Assembly: GCF_001610835.1 (NCBI RefSeq)
Contig: NZ_CP011270.1
Coordinates: 868,001-932,000 of the forward strand
DNA length: 64,000 nucleotides
Source of the DNA: Planctomyces sp. SH-PL14
Lineage (GTDB): Bacteria > Planctomycetota > Planctomycetia > Planctomycetales > Planctomycetaceae
Direction: 5' to 3'
A program made the translations under genes and the position numbers. Under the pieces are notes generated by a model. The model did no database searches and had not been told where the DNA came from. It saw nothing but the letters and a program-made list of their open reading frames with translations. Every line of letters begins with the position of its first letter. The stretch's first letter is position 1. Shown one piece after another: positions 1 through 9,369 of this stretch.

Positions 1-1
1 G

Positions 2-139
2 CTTTAGCTCATCGCGCCGTTGGAGAAGCTGCAGAACCATCGGCACCAGTTCTACGAAGAGGCCCGACAGCACGCCGCTCACGCCGAGATCGTCGTTGAG
101 CTTCCCACCGAGCAGTAGAAACGTGCGCGCGGGAGTCAC
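2..139 (-). CDS. Possible N-terminal end of a small hydrophobic protein (runs off left edge)
   Basis: An open frame on the minus strand starts at a GTG (139) and stays open to the window edge (46 codons). The product begins MTPARTFLLLGGKLNDDLG and continues with hydrophobic residues. No family is recognised. The opposite strand gives only a short frame with an early stop. It lies outside the tRNA-bounded element, so it would be ancestral chromosome. Confidence 0.25.
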   Translation of the reverse strand, partial: MTPARTFLLLGGKLNDDLGVSGVLSGLFVELVPMVLQLLQRRDELK

Positions 140-190
140 CTGACCGCTGCGTCTCTGGAGGGAGCCGGACAAGAAATCGCACAACCGGCG

Positions 191-319
191 TCAGTCCAAC
201 GTGATCAAAGGCCTCATGATTCCCTCCTCTTTGGTCTCCATCACCCGGACTGCGCGATCGACCTGCGAGAACGGGATGCGGTGCGTCGTCATGAGGCTCG
301 GATCGACCCAGCCGACCGC
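191..319 (-). pseudogene. C-terminal fragment of a zinc-dependent alcohol dehydrogenase
   Basis: Reading the minus strand gives about 42 codons ending in a TGA at 193-191, with LMTTHRIPFSQVDRAVRVME and then an ending KEEGIMRPLITLD. This is the usual tail of medium-chain zinc alcohol dehydrogenases (helix, then K-x-I-K-P-L-I-T). The rest of the enzyme is absent: upstream (higher coordinates) the frame runs directly into the terminator of the tRNA-Ser. It is therefore a relic left by a deletion or rearrangement beside the tRNA. Confidence 0.6.
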
Positions 320-323
320 AAAG

Positions 324-365
324 AAAAAAACCTTGAACTTCCTGAGTTTTCTCAGGGGTTCAAGG
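324..365 (-). terminator. Rho-independent terminator of the tRNA-Ser gene
   Basis: On the minus strand, immediately after the tRNA, CCTTGAAC and CCTGAG pair with CTCAGG and GTTCAAGG around a four-base loop, followed by seven T residues. It would end the tRNA transcript before the dehydrogenase relic. Confidence 0.8.
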
Positions 366-372
366 TGTTAGA

Positions 373-464
<92 letters not shown>

Positions 465-519
465 GACTAATGTTTTTGCTAGCTTTTCGTTCCTCTTCGG
501 TGTTCGCTGTCGTCAGTCG

Positions 520-538
520 TGACACCTTGTTTGACACC
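520..538. promoter_or_regulatory. Candidate integrase arm-binding repeats
   Basis: TGACACC occurs at 520-526 and again at 532-538, about one helical turn apart. The same heptamer forms inverted pairs at 753-768 (GGTGTCAGATGACACC, inside the start of the integrase gene) and at 40065-40079 near the right end. Clusters of one short repeat at both ends of an integrated element fit arm-type recombinase sites. No binding evidence exists here. Confidence 0.4.
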
Positions 539-624
539 AGGGTCGCTCGCTACTATACAAAACGGCACCTGACTGAGTCACCAGGCAGGCGCCAAAGCCA
601 ACCCCTGCGTTACTAGGTGCTGAC

Positions 625-1866
625 GTGCCGAAGTCTATCGGCTTGCCCGGTGCTGGCAAGCCAAGGAAACCGCGTCCCGACTTCCCGCTTTTTCCGCACT
701 CCAGCGGACGCTGGTGCAAGAAGGTCCGGAGCAAGTTCGTCTACTTCGGGAAGGTGTCAGATGACACCGACGGCCAGAAGGCGCTCGCGCTCTGGCTCGA
801 GCAGAAGGACACGCTGCTCGCGGGGCGGGTTCCCCGAAAACGCCGAGAGGACGACGTTACACTCGAAGACCTGTGCGATTTCTTCATGAGTGCCAAGGAG
901 CGGGCGCGGAATGACGGGGAGCTGACTCCTCGGTCGTTCGCAGAGTATTACGGGACCTGTCAGAGGTTGCTCAACCACTTCGGCGCTTCTCGTATCGTGG
1001 ACGAGGAGAACCTGACAACTGAGGAGTTCGGAAAGTATCGCAGCGAGCTCCAGAAGACGCGTGGCCCTTCAGCGCTCGCGAGCGAGATCATTCGATCTCG
1101 GATGGTGTTCAAGTTCGGGTTCGACGAGCGACACCTGAAGACGCCGATTCGCTTCGGCCAGTCCTTCAGCGTTCCAAAGAGGAAGGACTTTCGACAAGCC
1201 GAGGCAGCCCGCGGCCCTAAGATGTTTGAAGCGGAGGAACTTCGTTCGATCTTGGCTGATTTGGAGCCTCGCGATCCAGTCCAGCACGCGATCGTCCTGC
1301 TGGCGATCAATGCGGGATACGGCCAAAACGATATTTCTTCAATCCCCCATACGGCTCTGGACCTCATGCGAGGTTGGGTCAACTTCCCACGACCAAAGAC
1401 CGGGCTGCCGCGACGGGCTAAGCTGTGGCCAGAAACCATCGCAGCCATCGAGAAGGCCATACCATTGAGGCGCGCGCCAAAATCGAACGAACACGCCGGG
1501 CTGGCGTTCCTGACTCGGAAGGGTGAGCCGTGGGTGCGTCATATTGAAGCGACGCTCGCCGCCGAAAACGAGAACGAGGAGGATTCGACGCTGTGGAAGT
1601 CACGAATTGACTCACTCGGCAAAGTGTTCAACCTGACTCTCAAGCGACTGGGCATTGGGGGGAAGCGAGGGTTTTACGGCATCAGGCACTCGTTCCAAAC
1701 CGCCGGTGACCGCTCCAAGGACGAGGGAGCCGTGAAGTTCTGCATGGGACACATCGACGAGAGCATGAGCGCCAGATATCGCGGGAAGCCCCCAGAAGAT
1801 GAGCGCCTGGTGGCGGTGGCGAATGCGGTCCGGGAGTGGTTGTTCGGGAATCCCAAGCCGTTGTAA
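625..1866 (+). CDS. Tyrosine-type site-specific integrase of the island
   Basis: This 413-residue recombinase is presumed to catalyse integration and excision at the tRNA-Ser repeats. It has an N-terminal SAM-like core-binding region (about residues 80-165) and a C-terminal catalytic domain. Box II is visible as GIRHSFQTAG, followed by MGHIDESMSARY with the nucleophilic tyrosine. Box I is atypical: AINAGYGQND stands where a GLRxxE-type arginine motif is expected, a variant I believe is common in planctomycete integrases. The GTG start at 625 is supported by the relic integrase at 40402, which begins with the same peptide at the same distance from its att repeat. The gene reads into the element. 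Confidence 0.9.
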   Translation: MPKSIGLPGAGKPRKPRPDFPLFPHSSGRWCKKVRSKFVYFGKVSDDTDGQKALALWLEQKDTLLAGRVPRKRREDDVTLEDLCDFFMSAKERARNDGELTPRSFAEYYGTCQRLLNHFGASRIVDEENLTTEEFGKYRSELQKTRGPSALASEIIRSRMVFKFGFDERHLKTPIRFGQSFSVPKRKDFRQAEAARGPKMFEAEELRSILADLEPRDPVQHAIVLLAINAGYGQNDISSIPHTALDLMRGWVNFPRPKTGLPRRAKLWPETIAAIEKAIPLRRAPKSNEHAGLAFLTRKGEPWVRHIEATLAAENENEEDSTLWKSRIDSLGKVFNLTLKRLGIGGKRGFYGIRHSFQTAGDRSKDEGAVKFCMGHIDESMSARYRGKPPEDERLVAVANAVREWLFGNPKPL

Positions 1867-1951
1867 CGTAGCTTCACTGAAGGTCATCTGCGGTTGGCCG
1901 AAACGAGTCTCCCGACGACGGATATGGGCTCGCCACCTTCACTCTTCGTTC

Positions 1952-2518
1952 ATGTCTGAAGTCACAGCCATCCTCGCAGCGGTTCAACGCGGAGAGCGTC
2001 AGGCGTCGGATGAACTCATCGCGCGACTGTACGCTGAGCTGCGAGCATTGGCGGCTGCGAAGTTGTCAGCCGAGCCGCCGGGGCAAACGATTCAGGCGAC
2101 GGCGCTCGTTCATGAGGCTTACCTACGGTTGGTCGGCGATCCAAGCTCGCTACAATGGGACAGCCGAGGGCACTTCTTCGCAGCGGCGGCCGAGTCGATG
2201 CGACGGATCCTTGTCGATCGCGCCCGTCAGCGATCGACAAAGAAGCACGGCGGAGACGCAGAGCGGATCGAGTTTGATGAGGCCGTCCTACAATCGCCCT
2301 CATCCGGGCCCCACGTCGATCTTGAATTGATCGATAACGCTCTTACGGAGCTGGAACTTCAAGACGAACCAGCGGCGAGACTGGTCAAGTTGCGGTATTT
2401 TGCAGGGTTGTCGCACCAGGAAGCGGCTGAGGCGATGGGAATGACGAGGCGAGCGGCGGATCGTCTCTGGGTTGTCGCGCGGGCGTGGCTGTTCCGGCGG
2501 CTACAGGAATCGATCTAA
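1952..2518 (+). CDS. ECF-family RNA polymerase sigma factor
   Basis: This 188-aa protein has the layout of the planctomycete/acidobacterial ECF group (TIGR02999 type). Region 2 contains ALVHEAYLRLVG and RGHFFAAAAESMRRILVDRAR. Region 4 contains LVKLRYFAGLSHQEAAEAMG, a helix-turn-helix for the -35 element. The ATG at 1952 is chosen because the family normally starts a few residues before the TAILAAVQRGE helix. The frame is open further upstream but that part is unconserved. It lies 95 bp before a Ser/Thr kinase, a frequent pairing in Planctomycetota in which the kinase is thought to control the sigma factor. Confidence 0.88.
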   Translation: MSEVTAILAAVQRGERQASDELIARLYAELRALAAAKLSAEPPGQTIQATALVHEAYLRLVGDPSSLQWDSRGHFFAAAAESMRRILVDRARQRSTKKHGGDAERIEFDEAVLQSPSSGPHVDLELIDNALTELELQDEPAARLVKLRYFAGLSHQEAAEAMGMTRRAADRLWVVARAWLFRRLQESI

Positions 2519-2613
2519 CGGTTCCAAGATTTTGCGTGCAGCTTGAGTGAATTTCTCGCATTGAGAGTGGGACGCGTCCGCGTCCGTACACAGTAGCGAG
2601 ACGAGGTGCGACG

Positions 2614-4506
2614 ATGGCGGAGTGGAATCCTCGGGCGAATGAGATTTTGGTCCATGCGATCGAAGCCGGATTCCCGGCCGACCGGAAGGCGGTGCTGGAT
2701 CGAGAGTGTGCCGGGGATGACGGGCTGCGAACACTGGTTGAGCAACTCCTCCAAGCGCACGACGCGGCTCAGAGCTTTCTGCAAGAACCACTGGCCTCCG
2801 GCGCCTCGACGAGGCTCGCCGGGCCAGACACAGCTTTAGATGCGACCGGGCAGGAGATCGGGCCGTACAAGCTGCTGCAGGTGATCGGCACAGGAGGAAT
2901 GGGGACCGTCTACCTAGCCGAACAGCACGAACCGGTCCGGCGAAAAGTGGCGCTCAAGGTGATCAAGGCGGGGATGGACACCGCCCAGGTAATCGCTCGA
3001 TTTGACGCCGAACGGCAGGCTCTGGCGCTGATGGATCATCCCAACATCGCCAAAGTTCTCGACGTCGGAATGACGGGCGCAGGCAGGCCCTACTTTGCGA
3101 TGGAACTGGTCAAAGGGGTGTCAATTACGAGGTACTGTGACGACAACCGGTTGACCCCGCGCGAGCGATTAGAGTTGTTCCTCCCGGTCTGTCAGGCAGT
3201 TCAGCATGCCCACCAGAAGGGTGTCATTCACCGTGACCTGAAGCCGTCGAACATCCTTGTTGCCAGCTACGACGGTCAGCCTGTTCCGAAAGTGATCGAC
3301 TTTGGCGTGGCCAAGGCCGTGGGAAGCCAACTCACTGAACAGACTCTATTCACCGGTTTCGGAAGTGTCGTCGGAACGTTCGAGTACATGAGCCCCGAGC
3401 AGGCCAACTTTAACGCTCTGGATGTCGACGTCCGTTCCGATGTCTACAGCCTGGGAGTGATTCTCTACGAGCTGCTGACAGGATCTCCTCCGTTGCCCGC
3501 TCAACAATTGCGGTGCGCGGCGATCCTCGATGTCCTGCGGATGATTCGTGAGCAGGAGCCCCCCCGTCCTAGCGCGCGGCTAACGGAATCGCAAGAAGCC
3601 CTACCGTCCCTTTCAGCGAGCCGTCGGCTCGATCCCGCGAAACTCAAGAAAGAGATCGGCGGCGAACTGGACTGGATTGTCATGAAGGCACTCGAAAAAG
3701 ATCGGTCTCGCCGGTACGAGTCTGCAAACGGTCTTGCACGGGACGTGACGAATTTTCTGCGAGACGATCCCGTCGAAGCCTGTCCTCCTTCGACGGCGTA
3801 CCGCTTTTGGAAGTTTGCGCGACGTCACGAACGGACTCTGGCGGCAGCCGCCTGCCTTGGAGTTGTTTTTCTGATCAGTTTCCTTGCTGTCTCCTGGCAG
3901 GCCTATCGAGCCGCGATTGCTGAACAGAGGGCGGTGATTTCGGCGCAGCTTTCCGCGCAGCAATTCGACGCCGTCAACCGGCAGCTAGGAAGTTCGATTA
4001 CAACGCTCGACGTGGCTGAACACGATCGCGACGTGGCAGTCAGCGAGCGCGACGACATTGTCGCGGGTCTGCATCGCGCGGTCTCTCGCAATCTGACTGA
4101 CAAGGAACGGGCCAGCCTCGCCGCTCGTGTGAGCGAGAACTTGAACACCCTGGAGTACCCTGGAGCGCGCCGGGTCGAGTCGAAGAATCTTGGATCGATT
4201 CACCTGATCACTCTCGATGCGCCCAACAGTTTGGACGAGGTCAAGCGTTGGTATCGCGAAACGTTAGAACAGCAAACCACGTCAACAAGTGGAGCGAAGC
4301 TTGTCGTTGGCACGGCGACCGAGCAAAAAAAGGCCGCACCAAGAAACGAAGCTGCGGTGTCGAGAGGAAGTTCTGACGACCTCGGTGAGCCTCGCTCAGC
4401 TAGCCGGACTCGGGTGTACAGAACGGGCGACGGAACGGTGATCATTTCATTCAGTCCGCGCGGAGGTCACGCTGGGACAATCGTTGATGTCATCTTCGTG
4501 CCATAG
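2614..4506 (+). CDS. Membrane-anchored Ser/Thr protein kinase
   Basis: This is a 630-aa PknB-like kinase. A ~80-residue N-terminal helical region precedes the kinase domain (about 82-350), which has the glycine loop IGTGGMGTVYLAE, the lysine motif VALKVIK, catalytic HRDLKPSN, DFGVAK, and GTFEYMSPEQA in the activation segment. A single membrane helix follows near residues 408-428 (ACLGVVFLISFLAVSW). The ~195-residue outer part is predicted helical and then unstructured. Related planctomycete kinases often carry WD40 or TPR repeats there, which I do not see. It directly follows the ECF sigma gene, so the two probably form a signalling pair. Confidence 0.9.
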   Translation: MAEWNPRANEILVHAIEAGFPADRKAVLDRECAGDDGLRTLVEQLLQAHDAAQSFLQEPLASGASTRLAGPDTALDATGQEIGPYKLLQVIGTGGMGTVYLAEQHEPVRRKVALKVIKAGMDTAQVIARFDAERQALALMDHPNIAKVLDVGMTGAGRPYFAMELVKGVSITRYCDDNRLTPRERLELFLPVCQAVQHAHQKGVIHRDLKPSNILVASYDGQPVPKVIDFGVAKAVGSQLTEQTLFTGFGSVVGTFEYMSPEQANFNALDVDVRSDVYSLGVILYELLTGSPPLPAQQLRCAAILDVLRMIREQEPPRPSARLTESQEALPSLSASRRLDPAKLKKEIGGELDWIVMKALEKDRSRRYESANGLARDVTNFLRDDPVEACPPSTAYRFWKFARRHERTLAAAACLGVVFLISFLAVSWQAYRAAIAEQRAVISAQLSAQQFDAVNRQLGSSITTLDVAEHDRDVAVSERDDIVAGLHRAVSRNLTDKERASLAARVSENLNTLEYPGARRVESKNLGSIHLITLDAPNSLDEVKRWYRETLEQQTTSTSGAKLVVGTATEQKKAAPRNEAAVSRGSSDDLGEPRSASRTRVYRTGDGTVIISFSPRGGHAGTIVDVIFVP

Positions 4507-5096
4507 GTGTCTGCGAAAGCCGTAAACGGCAGACCACCGGTTGAAGCCCGGGCACTGAACAAAATGGTGAACAGATTATTGACGTGCGTGGTCCTCGGAG
4601 GCAGAATCAGCACCCGAACAGGAACACGAGTAAGAGCGAAGGACGCTCGTTGACGGACCTCAAGACGTGGCCGCATTCATTCCTTCCGACGAGCAAATCA
4701 CCGACTGGCGGACGAACCCGCGGTTCTGCCGGAGCCTCGCTTTTTTGAGGGCTCATGCGGTCATGTTGATGGTGCGGCAGGTCGGTAGATCGTCGTAACG
4801 CTTTCGTGATCGAGCCCATTGCTGCGCTCGATCGATGACCAGGCTGTGAGGAACCCCGACCGCCGCTTCGCGGGTCGAGGCCGCCTGCGACCAAGGTGCA
4901 CACCACCTGCGTTAACCCACTCTCCGCGGGGTCGCGACGTCCGCTCGCGCGGGTAGGGCAATCGCACACGCGTTCCGACGCTTCGAACCCAACTCTCGGC
5001 ATCGCAACAAGTCAGAAACTCATTTAACCGGCCGGTGGTTGGCGCCTGCCACTCTGCCATTCCGTATTCTCCAAGGCGAAGAAGGCAAAACGCGAA
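4507..5096. other. 590-bp gap without a convincing gene
   Basis: Between the kinase and the DUF3987-like gene there is no frame with a recognisable protein. A small hairpin with TCTGC/GCAGA arms lies just after the kinase stop (about 4510-4532). The rest shows no repeat or RNA signature I can support. Confidence 0.4.
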
Positions 5097-6644
5097 ATGG
5101 TTTTCGTCAGTCGCGATCTCTCGTTTCTCGACGGCAACGCCGTCTCCAAATACGACACTCTCTTCAGGCACTCAGCAGTCAAAACCCTCGCGAGGATGTC
5201 GAGGGAACGGGAGTGGTCCCGCGAAGAGCTTCGGGCCTACGTCCAAGACCACAGCGGCCCTCGCCACTATGGATTCCCCGACGACCAAAGCTTCGACGAG
5301 TTCGTTGCGACGATGTGTAATGACTTCGAGTTTGAGCTTGGGCAAGAAGGGCTACCAGATGAGTTCTTCGCTGTTCCGGGCGTCCTTCAGGACTTTGCCT
5401 ACTTCGTCATCAAGACGTCTCCGCGTCCCCAGAAAGTACTGGCATTGCTCGGAGGGATTTGCCTCGTTTCCTGCCTGATCGGACGGAAGATTAAGAGCTC
5501 GCTGGGGGCAACGGGGAATGTGTTCATTGGTACCTTCGCGCAGTCGGCGTCCGGAAAAAACAGGGTACTTGAGGCATTCAGCAGAGTGACCTCCGCCGCC
5601 GGTTGTCCCGAGTACATCCTGCCCGGCGACATGACGAGCGACTCGGCTCTGGCAGATGCCTTGAGCAAGCAACCGGCGGGGTTGTGGCCCGTCGACGAGT
5701 TCGGAAAGTTCATGGAGATCGCCAACTCCGACAAGGCCTCGGGACCGCTGAAACTTTTGATTTCCCTCATGATGAAGATCTTTTCCGCCTGTGGAATTCG
5801 AGACTTCCGCCCGAAGAAGTTCGCCGACGGCAAGAACGATCGGGTTATCGACATGCCACATTTAGTCATCTACGCCACGGGAACCGACGACTCGCTTAGA
5901 CATCTGACTCCCGAGAGCAATCGAGACGGATTCAACTCTCGATTCATCTTCTACAACGAGACGAGTGCCCGGCCAGCTCACCGAACGGTCGAGGACGTGC
6001 CCATCCCTTCGGGGTTACTGGACTGGATCAAACTCGCTGCCAACTACCGGCCCGGCGGCGGAGATGTCACATGGCAGATGGGCGAGATGCGGGTAGTCCC
6101 GGTGTCTCCGGAGGCCCAACTCGCATGGGAACGATTTCGCCGGCGATGTGACATCCTGGCGGACACATACACCGAGGATGAAGGGGCGTCGATCTATGCC
6201 CGAACAGCCGAGCGAGCGAGTAACTTCGCCCTGATCTTCGCGGCCTCTCAAGTGTTCATCGATGGAGACATCCGCATCGAGAAGACGCACATGGATTGGG
6301 CGATCGCCCTGGTCGATTGGTTGACTGTCGAGACGCTGAAATGCATCGAGAAGGTTGGCCGCAATACACGCGAGCGAGACGTGAATGAGATCGTCGAATT
6401 CGTGCGATCGAAGAAGCGAGGTGGAGCGACGCTCACGGACATCACGAAGCACTTTCGCCGTATGACCCTTCGGTATCGCACGGAGCTGCTGGAGGAGCTC
6501 GTCGGGACCGAGGTCCTCGTCAGCGTGAAGACGCCCACCTCCCGAAAAATCCGAACGACGCTCTACATCCCCGGCTTCGCCCCGAAGGAAGCGGGTGAAG
6601 TGGAAATGGTTTCGATTGGAGCGTCCTCCTCTGCGAGTGACTGA
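5097..6644 (+). CDS. DUF3987-like ATPase, probable mobile-element replication protein
   Basis: This 515-aa protein resembles the DUF3987/primase-associated helicase-like proteins found next to integrases in planctomycete elements. Residues about 140-165 hold a P-loop-like stretch (TFAQSASGKNR) in which the usual Ser/Thr after Lys is Asn. An acidic Walker B-like motif follows (LWPVDEFGKF, about 200). A C-terminal winged-helix-like region (about 425-490) contains TLTDITKHFRRMTLRYRTEL. The likely job is element DNA replication or maintenance. The weak P-loop leaves ATPase activity uncertain. Confidence 0.6.
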   Translation: MVFVSRDLSFLDGNAVSKYDTLFRHSAVKTLARMSREREWSREELRAYVQDHSGPRHYGFPDDQSFDEFVATMCNDFEFELGQEGLPDEFFAVPGVLQDFAYFVIKTSPRPQKVLALLGGICLVSCLIGRKIKSSLGATGNVFIGTFAQSASGKNRVLEAFSRVTSAAGCPEYILPGDMTSDSALADALSKQPAGLWPVDEFGKFMEIANSDKASGPLKLLISLMMKIFSACGIRDFRPKKFADGKNDRVIDMPHLVIYATGTDDSLRHLTPESNRDGFNSRFIFYNETSARPAHRTVEDVPIPSGLLDWIKLAANYRPGGGDVTWQMGEMRVVPVSPEAQLAWERFRRRCDILADTYTEDEGASIYARTAERASNFALIFAASQVFIDGDIRIEKTHMDWAIALVDWLTVETLKCIEKVGRNTRERDVNEIVEFVRSKKRGGATLTDITKHFRRMTLRYRTELLEELVGTEVLVSVKTPTSRKIRTTLYIPGFAPKEAGEVEMVSIGASSSASD

Positions 6645-6857
6645 CAGCTTCCCAAATTGAACTTGGCAACGGGAACTTGTCGCCGGCCACAAGTCGCAGC
6701 CGGTCGGGAGGTTCGGTCAATCAATTCAATAAGTTCCATATTTTTAGATAGATATCTCTTCCCTTTCCTCCTCCCTCTCCCGGGCAGTCTCCGCCGAGAT
6801 GTGCCCCGGGAAATTATCCAACTTATCACTCTGTCGTTGCGACAGATCGGAGCCAGC

Positions 6858-7220
6858 GTGAAACGCGAGTATCCCCGCAACCCGGACATCCCCTCAGGTG
6901 CGGCTTTTCGGCCGTGGTTTCGTGAACTCATTGGAGACCAGCCCGCGTTCGTCGTGACGATGTCCATGAGCGGGATCAGCGAAGCCAAGGTCCGGCAAAT
7001 CTGCGCTGAGAGGGGAGTCGAGTTCTCCCCGCTGATGCAGGCCGCGTGCGAGCAGGCAGAGAGCGCGGACAAGGCAAACAGAGATGCTTTCCCATCGTTG
7101 GAAGAGCAGTTCGCCCCCTACGGCGGTCTGGACGCTTTCCTGCAGACCTACTGCAACGTCCGGCCGAACGGCGAAGCGCAACCGGCCGAGGGATCGTCGG
7201 GGAACGCGATCGAGGCGTGA
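6858..7220 (+). CDS. Hypothetical protein of the integrase/replication module
   Basis: About 120 aa from a GTG at 6858 (MKREYPRNPDIPSG...). The frame is open upstream to 6657, but that part reads as low-quality sequence. A segment SGISEAKVRQICAERGVEFS (about 30-50) looks like a helix-turn-helix, and the C-terminus is acidic and Ala/Gly-rich. No family is recognised. It sits between the DUF3987-like gene and the excisionase-like gene, so a role in element control or replication is plausible by position only. Confidence 0.5.
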   Translation: MKREYPRNPDIPSGAAFRPWFRELIGDQPAFVVTMSMSGISEAKVRQICAERGVEFSPLMQAACEQAESADKANRDAFPSLEEQFAPYGGLDAFLQTYCNVRPNGEAQPAEGSSGNAIEA

Positions 7221-7284
7221 TCCCGCGCTGGGATCCGCCTCACGGTGGGGCGGAATCCCCCGCTGACTCAACAGAAAGGAACGA

Positions 7285-7557
7285 ATGGCATCCGACAACC
7301 CCACGCATGCGTTTTCACCGACTGAATTAGCTGCACGTTGGAACTGCACACCGGAGACCATCCTGGCCATGATCCGGCGGGGAACCCTTCGGGCGTTCAC
7401 GCTGAGCCCTCCAGGCTGCAAGAGGCCTCGCTGGCGAGTGTCGCGAGCCGCGGTCGAAGACTACGAGGCCGGGCCTGTTCAGGTGAAACCGCCCGAGCAG
7501 CCTCGACCAAGTCGTCGAAGCCGGGATACGCAGCTTAAGCGTTTCTTCCGCGTGTGA
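7285..7557 (+). CDS. Excisionase-like helix-turn-helix protein
   Basis: A 90-aa basic protein with one MerR/Xis-type helix-turn-helix: FSPTELAARWNCTPETILAM, then IRRGTLRAFTLSP and RWRVSRAAVEDYEA, the pattern of PF12728-type domains that includes recombination directionality factors. The C-terminal tail is rich in Arg and Pro. Its place at the end of the integrase-replication block suggests it controls excision or local transcription. It is followed within 10 bp by a long hairpin that should terminate transcription. Confidence 0.72.
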   Translation: MASDNPTHAFSPTELAARWNCTPETILAMIRRGTLRAFTLSPPGCKRPRWRVSRAAVEDYEAGPVQVKPPEQPRPSRRSRDTQLKRFFRV

Positions 7558-7563
7558 GTTCGA

Positions 7564-7606
7564 CGTCGATCGAAACGACAGCCTTCGGGCTTCGTTTCGA
7601 TCGACG
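7564..7606 (+). terminator. Long perfect hairpin after the excisionase-like gene
   Basis: A 15-bp perfect stem (CGTCGATCGAAACGA with its complement) carries an inner AGCC-TTCG-GGCT stem-loop with a UUCG tetraloop, starting 7 bp after the stop codon. There is no T-run, so it is a terminator-like or mRNA-stabilising hairpin. Confidence 0.6.
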
Positions 7607-7911
7607 CAGCCTCCCACTTACGATGGAAACACCCGATGCTCGCGAGCCCTCAACTGAAAGTCAGGTCAGGAGAAGACAGCCGCTTGTCAGATGGCCTTAA
7701 CAATATACGGGTCCTTCCTGGGGGAAAACGCATTTCCTGATAGCCGGCGGAGGTATAGGCCGTCTAGGTATTTACACGCATATCAGATTCCGGCGATGTG
7801 ACGCGACACCTCTGCCGGTGAAGGGTCGCGCGATCGGAAGCAGCCTCGCGCTCACCCGATATCCCAAGTTGGGTTAAGCATATGCATATGCTCTTGCATT
7901 GAAAAGATTCA
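7607..7911. other. Spacer before the insertion sequences
   Basis: About 300 bp with no convincing gene. The base composition is more AT-rich near 7690-7900, and the nested IS remains follow. Confidence 0.4.
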
Positions 7912-8310
7912 TCAGTCTGCGAAGGATAAGGACGGCGAAAGTGAGACGATGCAGGCCCGCTGACGTCGTTGTGAGCCGTTCTTAGTACCGGCCAGCCGCG
8001 GCAATCGGGACAGCCAGCCGAAGCTTCGTTCCACAACCCACCGTCGCGGTAGGAGAACGAAGCCCTTGTGGGCTTCGACGTGTTTCACAACTTTCAGTTC
8101 AATCCCCTGGGCGAGAACCGCCTCGACTGTGGCTTCTCCGGGATATCCCTGATCGACATAGGCCAGTGCCACGGTTTGCCGGTTGCCTCTTGGACCTGTT
8201 CCGCAAGTTGAGCCACCTGAGCCAACTCCTGCTCGCTGGCAGGAGTAACGAGCAAGGCCAGGAGATGACCGGGAGTGTCCACAACGGCGTCAACCTTGGA
8301 GTCGTTCTGC
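7912..8310 (-). pseudogene. IS5-family transposase, C-terminal half (decayed, split by IS630)
   Basis: Minus-strand frames give [20 protein letters not shown], then a frameshift near 8170, then [11 protein letters not shown] and [20 protein letters not shown], the catalytic part of IS5-type DDE transposases (the last piece holds the ERSF glutamate region). A further shift near 8000 is followed by an in-frame stop before a recognisable tail ([16 protein letters not shown]). The missing N-terminal half lies beyond the IS630-type element at 9370-9620. Inactive. Confidence 0.8.
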
Positions 8311-9369
8311 GTTCGTATCCGAATTAGTCTCGTTTTCACGGCGGTGTAGCGGCGGGCCTGGAACTGGGGTGGTACCCGCAATGGGTGATGTAGCGGCCAC
8401 ATTCGTCCGCGGAGAAGCGGTCAAGAATCTTCCCCAGCAGTTCCCACAGCCCCTCCACCGTCCGTTCCTTGGCACTCCGCAGCAGCCGCTTCAGCTTCGA
8501 GAACACCAGCTCGATGGGGTTCAGGTCTGGACTGTACGGCGGTAGGTAGGCCACCCGCGCTCCGGCCCCCTCAATGGCTTCCCGAACACCCAGCACCTTG
8601 TGCGAGGCCAGGTTGTCCATCACCACGATGTCGCCAGTCCGCAAGGTTGGCACCAGCTGTTGGCGCACGTAGGCCAGGAAGATCCGCCCATTGATGGCGC
8701 CATCGATCACCACCGGCGCGGTGAGTCCCTCTAGCCGGAGTGCCGCCACGAACGTCGTGGTCTTCCAGTGCCCATGGGGGACGGTACCGATCAGCCGCTG
8801 GCCCTTGCGGCTGCGGCCATATCGGCGGCTCATGTTCGTCGAGGCCCAGGTCTCGTCGATAAAGACGAACCGGCTCATGTCCTCTGGACTCAGCGCGCTT
8901 TGCCACTTCCGCCAATCCGTGCGTTGGCTGGCGACGTCTGGCCGGTCCTGTTCCGCCGCGCGGAAGACTTTTTTTTCAAGGTGAACCGGAGGGCGATCAG
9001 CGCCCGGGAGAGAGTCGGGATGCTGAGTGGAATTTCCAGATGCTCTTTGAGTTCCGCGAGCGTGGCATCCGGCTGGTCCGTCACGAACTGCTCAATCGAG
9101 TCAGCATATGGTTGCCATTTGGGAGGAGACGTCTTCGGTCGCCGGGGAGCCGTTTCACCGCTCTCCCGCCGTCTCTGGCGGAGGCGTCTGATCCAAGACT
9201 CACTGACGTTGTACTTCACGGCAACCTGCCGGGCCTCCATCCCAGCGTCGCAGTCGGCCAGCACCCGGTTCCTGAGATCCATCGAGTAAGCCTTCATCGG
9301 CAGCCTCCTTGAGGTTACCTGTCTTACTCAATTCCCGCGGATGGCGCTAGAGACTGAAGAGAACCGCTC
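8311..9369 (-). mobile_element. IS630-family insertion sequence inserted into an IS5-type transposase
   Basis: The transposase genes at 8336-9297 are flanked by the two halves of an interrupted IS5-type transposase. The upstream half breaks off at a GGC-TA sequence, consistent with the TA target of IS630 elements. Exact terminal inverted repeats could not be fixed by eye, so the borders are approximate. Confidence 0.75.
8336..9297 (-). CDS. IS630-family transposase, two frames joined at an A8 slippery site
   Basis: The first frame (9297-8890) encodes an N-terminal helix-turn-helix with [20 protein letters not shown] and a second HTH, ending near RFTLKKK. The second (open upstream of 8878 down to 8336) continues with [14 protein letters not shown] and the DDE catalytic core: [17 protein letters not shown] and [11 protein letters not shown] supply the three acidic residues. 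The switch falls at eight A residues (8969-8976 on the plus strand as T8), a typical programmed frameshift site in this family. The combined protein is about 320 aa and looks intact. Confidence 0.88.

Noticed and set aside
5097-7557. Treating the left module as a complete prophage
   Set aside because: Only integrase, ATPase and HTH genes are present. No capsid, portal, terminase or tail genes were found in the element.
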